Below are positions 44,599-45,807 of a stretch of DNA of 45,807 bases, piece after piece. The notes under the pieces are model-generated. The model made no database searches. It was not told the origin of the DNA and saw only the letters and a list, made by a program, of their open reading frames with translations. Source of the DNA: JBFEUI01 sp041547565 (GTDB taxonomy: Bacteria; Pseudomonadota; Gammaproteobacteria; Thiohalomonadales; Thiohalomonadaceae). The first letter of the stretch is position 1, and every line of letters starts with the position of its first letter. Where the stretch lies: NCBI GenBank assembly GCA_041547565.1, contig JBFEUI010000006.1, positions 1 to 45,807 on the forward strand. The letters run 5' to 3'. A program made the position numbers and the translations under genes.

Positions 44599-45807
44599 CT
44601 ATATTAAGGCGTAGCTTTTCTGTTCTTCCTGTTCGTCTTGCTTGGGGTAGCGGAATGCTAGCGATATCCGTGTGCCTTCGCCAGGATCGCTCTCAATTTT
44701 CAACTCTCCGCCAAGGTAGCGTGCCCGCTCCTGCATGATCGACAACCCCAGATGTTCTCCTGGGTGCCCGCTAAATGCCGGCACTGACAGGCCGACGCCA
44801 TCGTCCTCGACGAGGATACTGTAATTGCGTTCACGGTCACAGCGGAGCATCACCCGTACGGTGTGCGCCTTGCTGTGCTTGCGGGTATTGGCCAGCGCCT
44901 CCTGGACGATACGCAGCACCTGCATCTCCATGTTGGCCGGCAGCTGGGTAGATTCCCACTCCTTCTGCAACAGCACATGCATGCCGGTCTGCTGGCGGAA
45001 ACTGCTAATCAGGTCTTCCAGTGCGGGAATCAGACCGCGGGCGCTGACCGGCGCCCTGAAGTGGGCCAGCAGCTCACGCAGCTCCGTATAGGCCTCATCG
45101 AGCCCCCCTTTGATTTGCTGTATCTCCAGGTGGTTGGAGGCGGCATTTTGCTGGTCGAAGGTCTGATCCAGCATGCTGACCTGGAAGCGCAGGCTGGCCA
45201 GTGTCTGCGCTAGCGAGTCATGCAGTTCATGTGACAGGTTGTTGCGTTCCTGCATGATGGACAGGCGCTTGGCCTCCTCATCAAGGTGGGCCTTCTCGAT
45301 AGCCATACCCAGGTGGCGTCCGATACTGGTGAACAGCGCCTTGACCTCTTCGTGGGAGAGGTTGCCCGATTTCTCCACAAACAGGTTGTACACACCCAGG
45401 TTTTTGCTGCGGTATTGCAGGGGAACGGCGATCATCTCCAGGTTTGGCTCCTGGATCATCTGCCGCCCCACCATTTTGTTGCAGGGGGCCAGGTCGGTCT
45501 GGAACAGGACCTCACCCTCAGAGACGGCATTGCCGCAAAGACAGCGCTGCACCGGGACCATTTTTTCATGCTGCACCACCTCATCATCCAGTCCGATACT
45601 GGCTACCAGTTCCATCTGCCCCTGATTGTTGAGTAGGCGGACAGTGCCGGCCTTGGCGTTAACGATATCCCGCATGGTGTGCAGGAAGCGGGTGAGCAGG
45701 TCACTGAGATCACGGGAGGCATTGATACTTGCCGCCACATCGTAGAGCACTTGCAGCGATTTGTTCTTTTGCGCAATGCGTTCGGTCTGGCGCTCAATCT
45801 CTTCATC
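44599..45807 (-). CDS. narX: NarX-like sensor histidine kinase, C-terminal part (5' end outside window)
   Basis: The frame is open to the window edge, so the N-terminal sensor and membrane part are missing; about 402 residues are visible. A GAF-like central domain has clustered cysteines (VQRCLCGNAVSEG, then DLAPCNKM), as in NarX/NarQ. The HisKA_3 dimerisation domain holds the phospho-His in LSHELHDSLAQTLASL. The ATPase domain has RIVQEALANTRKHSKA (N box), VEDDGVGLS and EHLGLSIMQERARYLGG. All kinase elements are intact. A coiled-coil signalling helix (ERIAQKNKSLQVLYDVAASI) marks the visible start. Confidence 0.88.
   Translation of the reverse strand, partial: DEEIERQTERIAQKNKSLQVLYDVAASINASRDLSDLLTRFLHTMRDIVNAKAGTVRLLNNQGQMELVASIGLDDEVVQHEKMVPVQRCLCGNAVSEGEVLFQTDLAPCNKMVGRQMIQEPNLEMIAVPLQYRSKNLGVYNLFVEKSGNLSHEEVKALFTSIGRHLGMAIEKAHLDEEAKRLSIMQERNNLSHELHDSLAQTLASLRFQVSMLDQTFDQQNAASNHLEIQQIKGGLDEAYTELRELLAHFRAPVSARGLIPALEDLISSFRQQTGMHVLLQKEWESTQLPANMEMQVLRIVQEALANTRKHSKAHTVRVMLRCDRERNYSILVEDDGVGLSVPAFSGHPGEHLGLSIMQERARYLGGELKIESDPGEGTRISLAFRYPKQDEQEEQKSYALI

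Overview
This window is chromosomal DNA from a gammaproteobacterium. The gene order thrS-infC-rpmI-rplT-pheS-pheT-ihfA-merR-tRNA-Pro is the standard gammaproteobacterial arrangement. The closest family relatives I recognise (RsmJ, RlmD, NagZ, CysM, CsiV, methylthioinosine phosphorylase, DNR, NarXL) are gammaproteobacterial, many Pseudomonas-like. A DNR-type regulator, a NarXL-type pair and a pyruvate:ferredoxin oxidoreductase together suggest a facultative denitrifier, perhaps of the sulfur-oxidising or Chromatiales-like kind. That lifestyle is inference. I see no phage, IS element, integrase or CRISPR array.

Region 1 (1-7210) is the translation and IHF block. The end of thrS is followed by infC with a non-AUG (ATC) start, the L35 and L20 genes, a strong terminator, pheST with an inverted-repeat element between the two genes, ihfA, an overlapping MerR-type gene, a second terminator and tRNA-Pro(GGG) with its own terminator.

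Region 2 (7220-21920) is a compact, co-oriented chemosensory cluster of about 14.5 kb. Its order is: HTH protein fused to a degenerate receiver, CheY, ParA-like ATPase, STAS-domain protein, second CheY, CheA, CheW, two very large PAS-containing chemoreceptors, CheR, CheD, CheB. A sigma-28-like promoter lies just upstream of the first gene. One receptor ends in a zinc-binding CZB domain. The other ends in a CheR/CheB docking pentapeptide. Their signalling tips are nearly identical, as if recently duplicated or converted. No flagellar genes are present. This cluster is the most distinctive system in the window.

Region 3 (21980-31420) holds pabB, a small heat-shock protein, a DNR-like Crp/Fnr regulator, a standalone RepB-primase-like gene with apparently lost acidic residues, nifJ, a SpmA-SpmB fusion membrane protein and rsmJ.

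Region 4 (31450-38550) holds an exported L,D-transpeptidase, an orphan HPt protein, cysM, a PolB-type 3'-5' exonuclease, rlmD, a DgcZ-like CZB-GGDEF diguanylate cyclase, a cupin, a CYTH triphosphatase and a second YkuD protein that lacks a signal peptide.

Region 5 (38540-45807) holds a CigR/RcnB-like lipoprotein, nagZ, an MscS channel, a DUF123 GIY-YIG protein, the purine-salvage pair hpt plus methylthioinosine phosphorylase, csiV, narL and the 3' part of a narX-like kinase gene cut by the window edge. The signal-less YkuD protein beside nagZ suggests cytoplasmic murein-peptide trimming. The hpt-phosphorylase pair gives a direct route from methylthioinosine to IMP.
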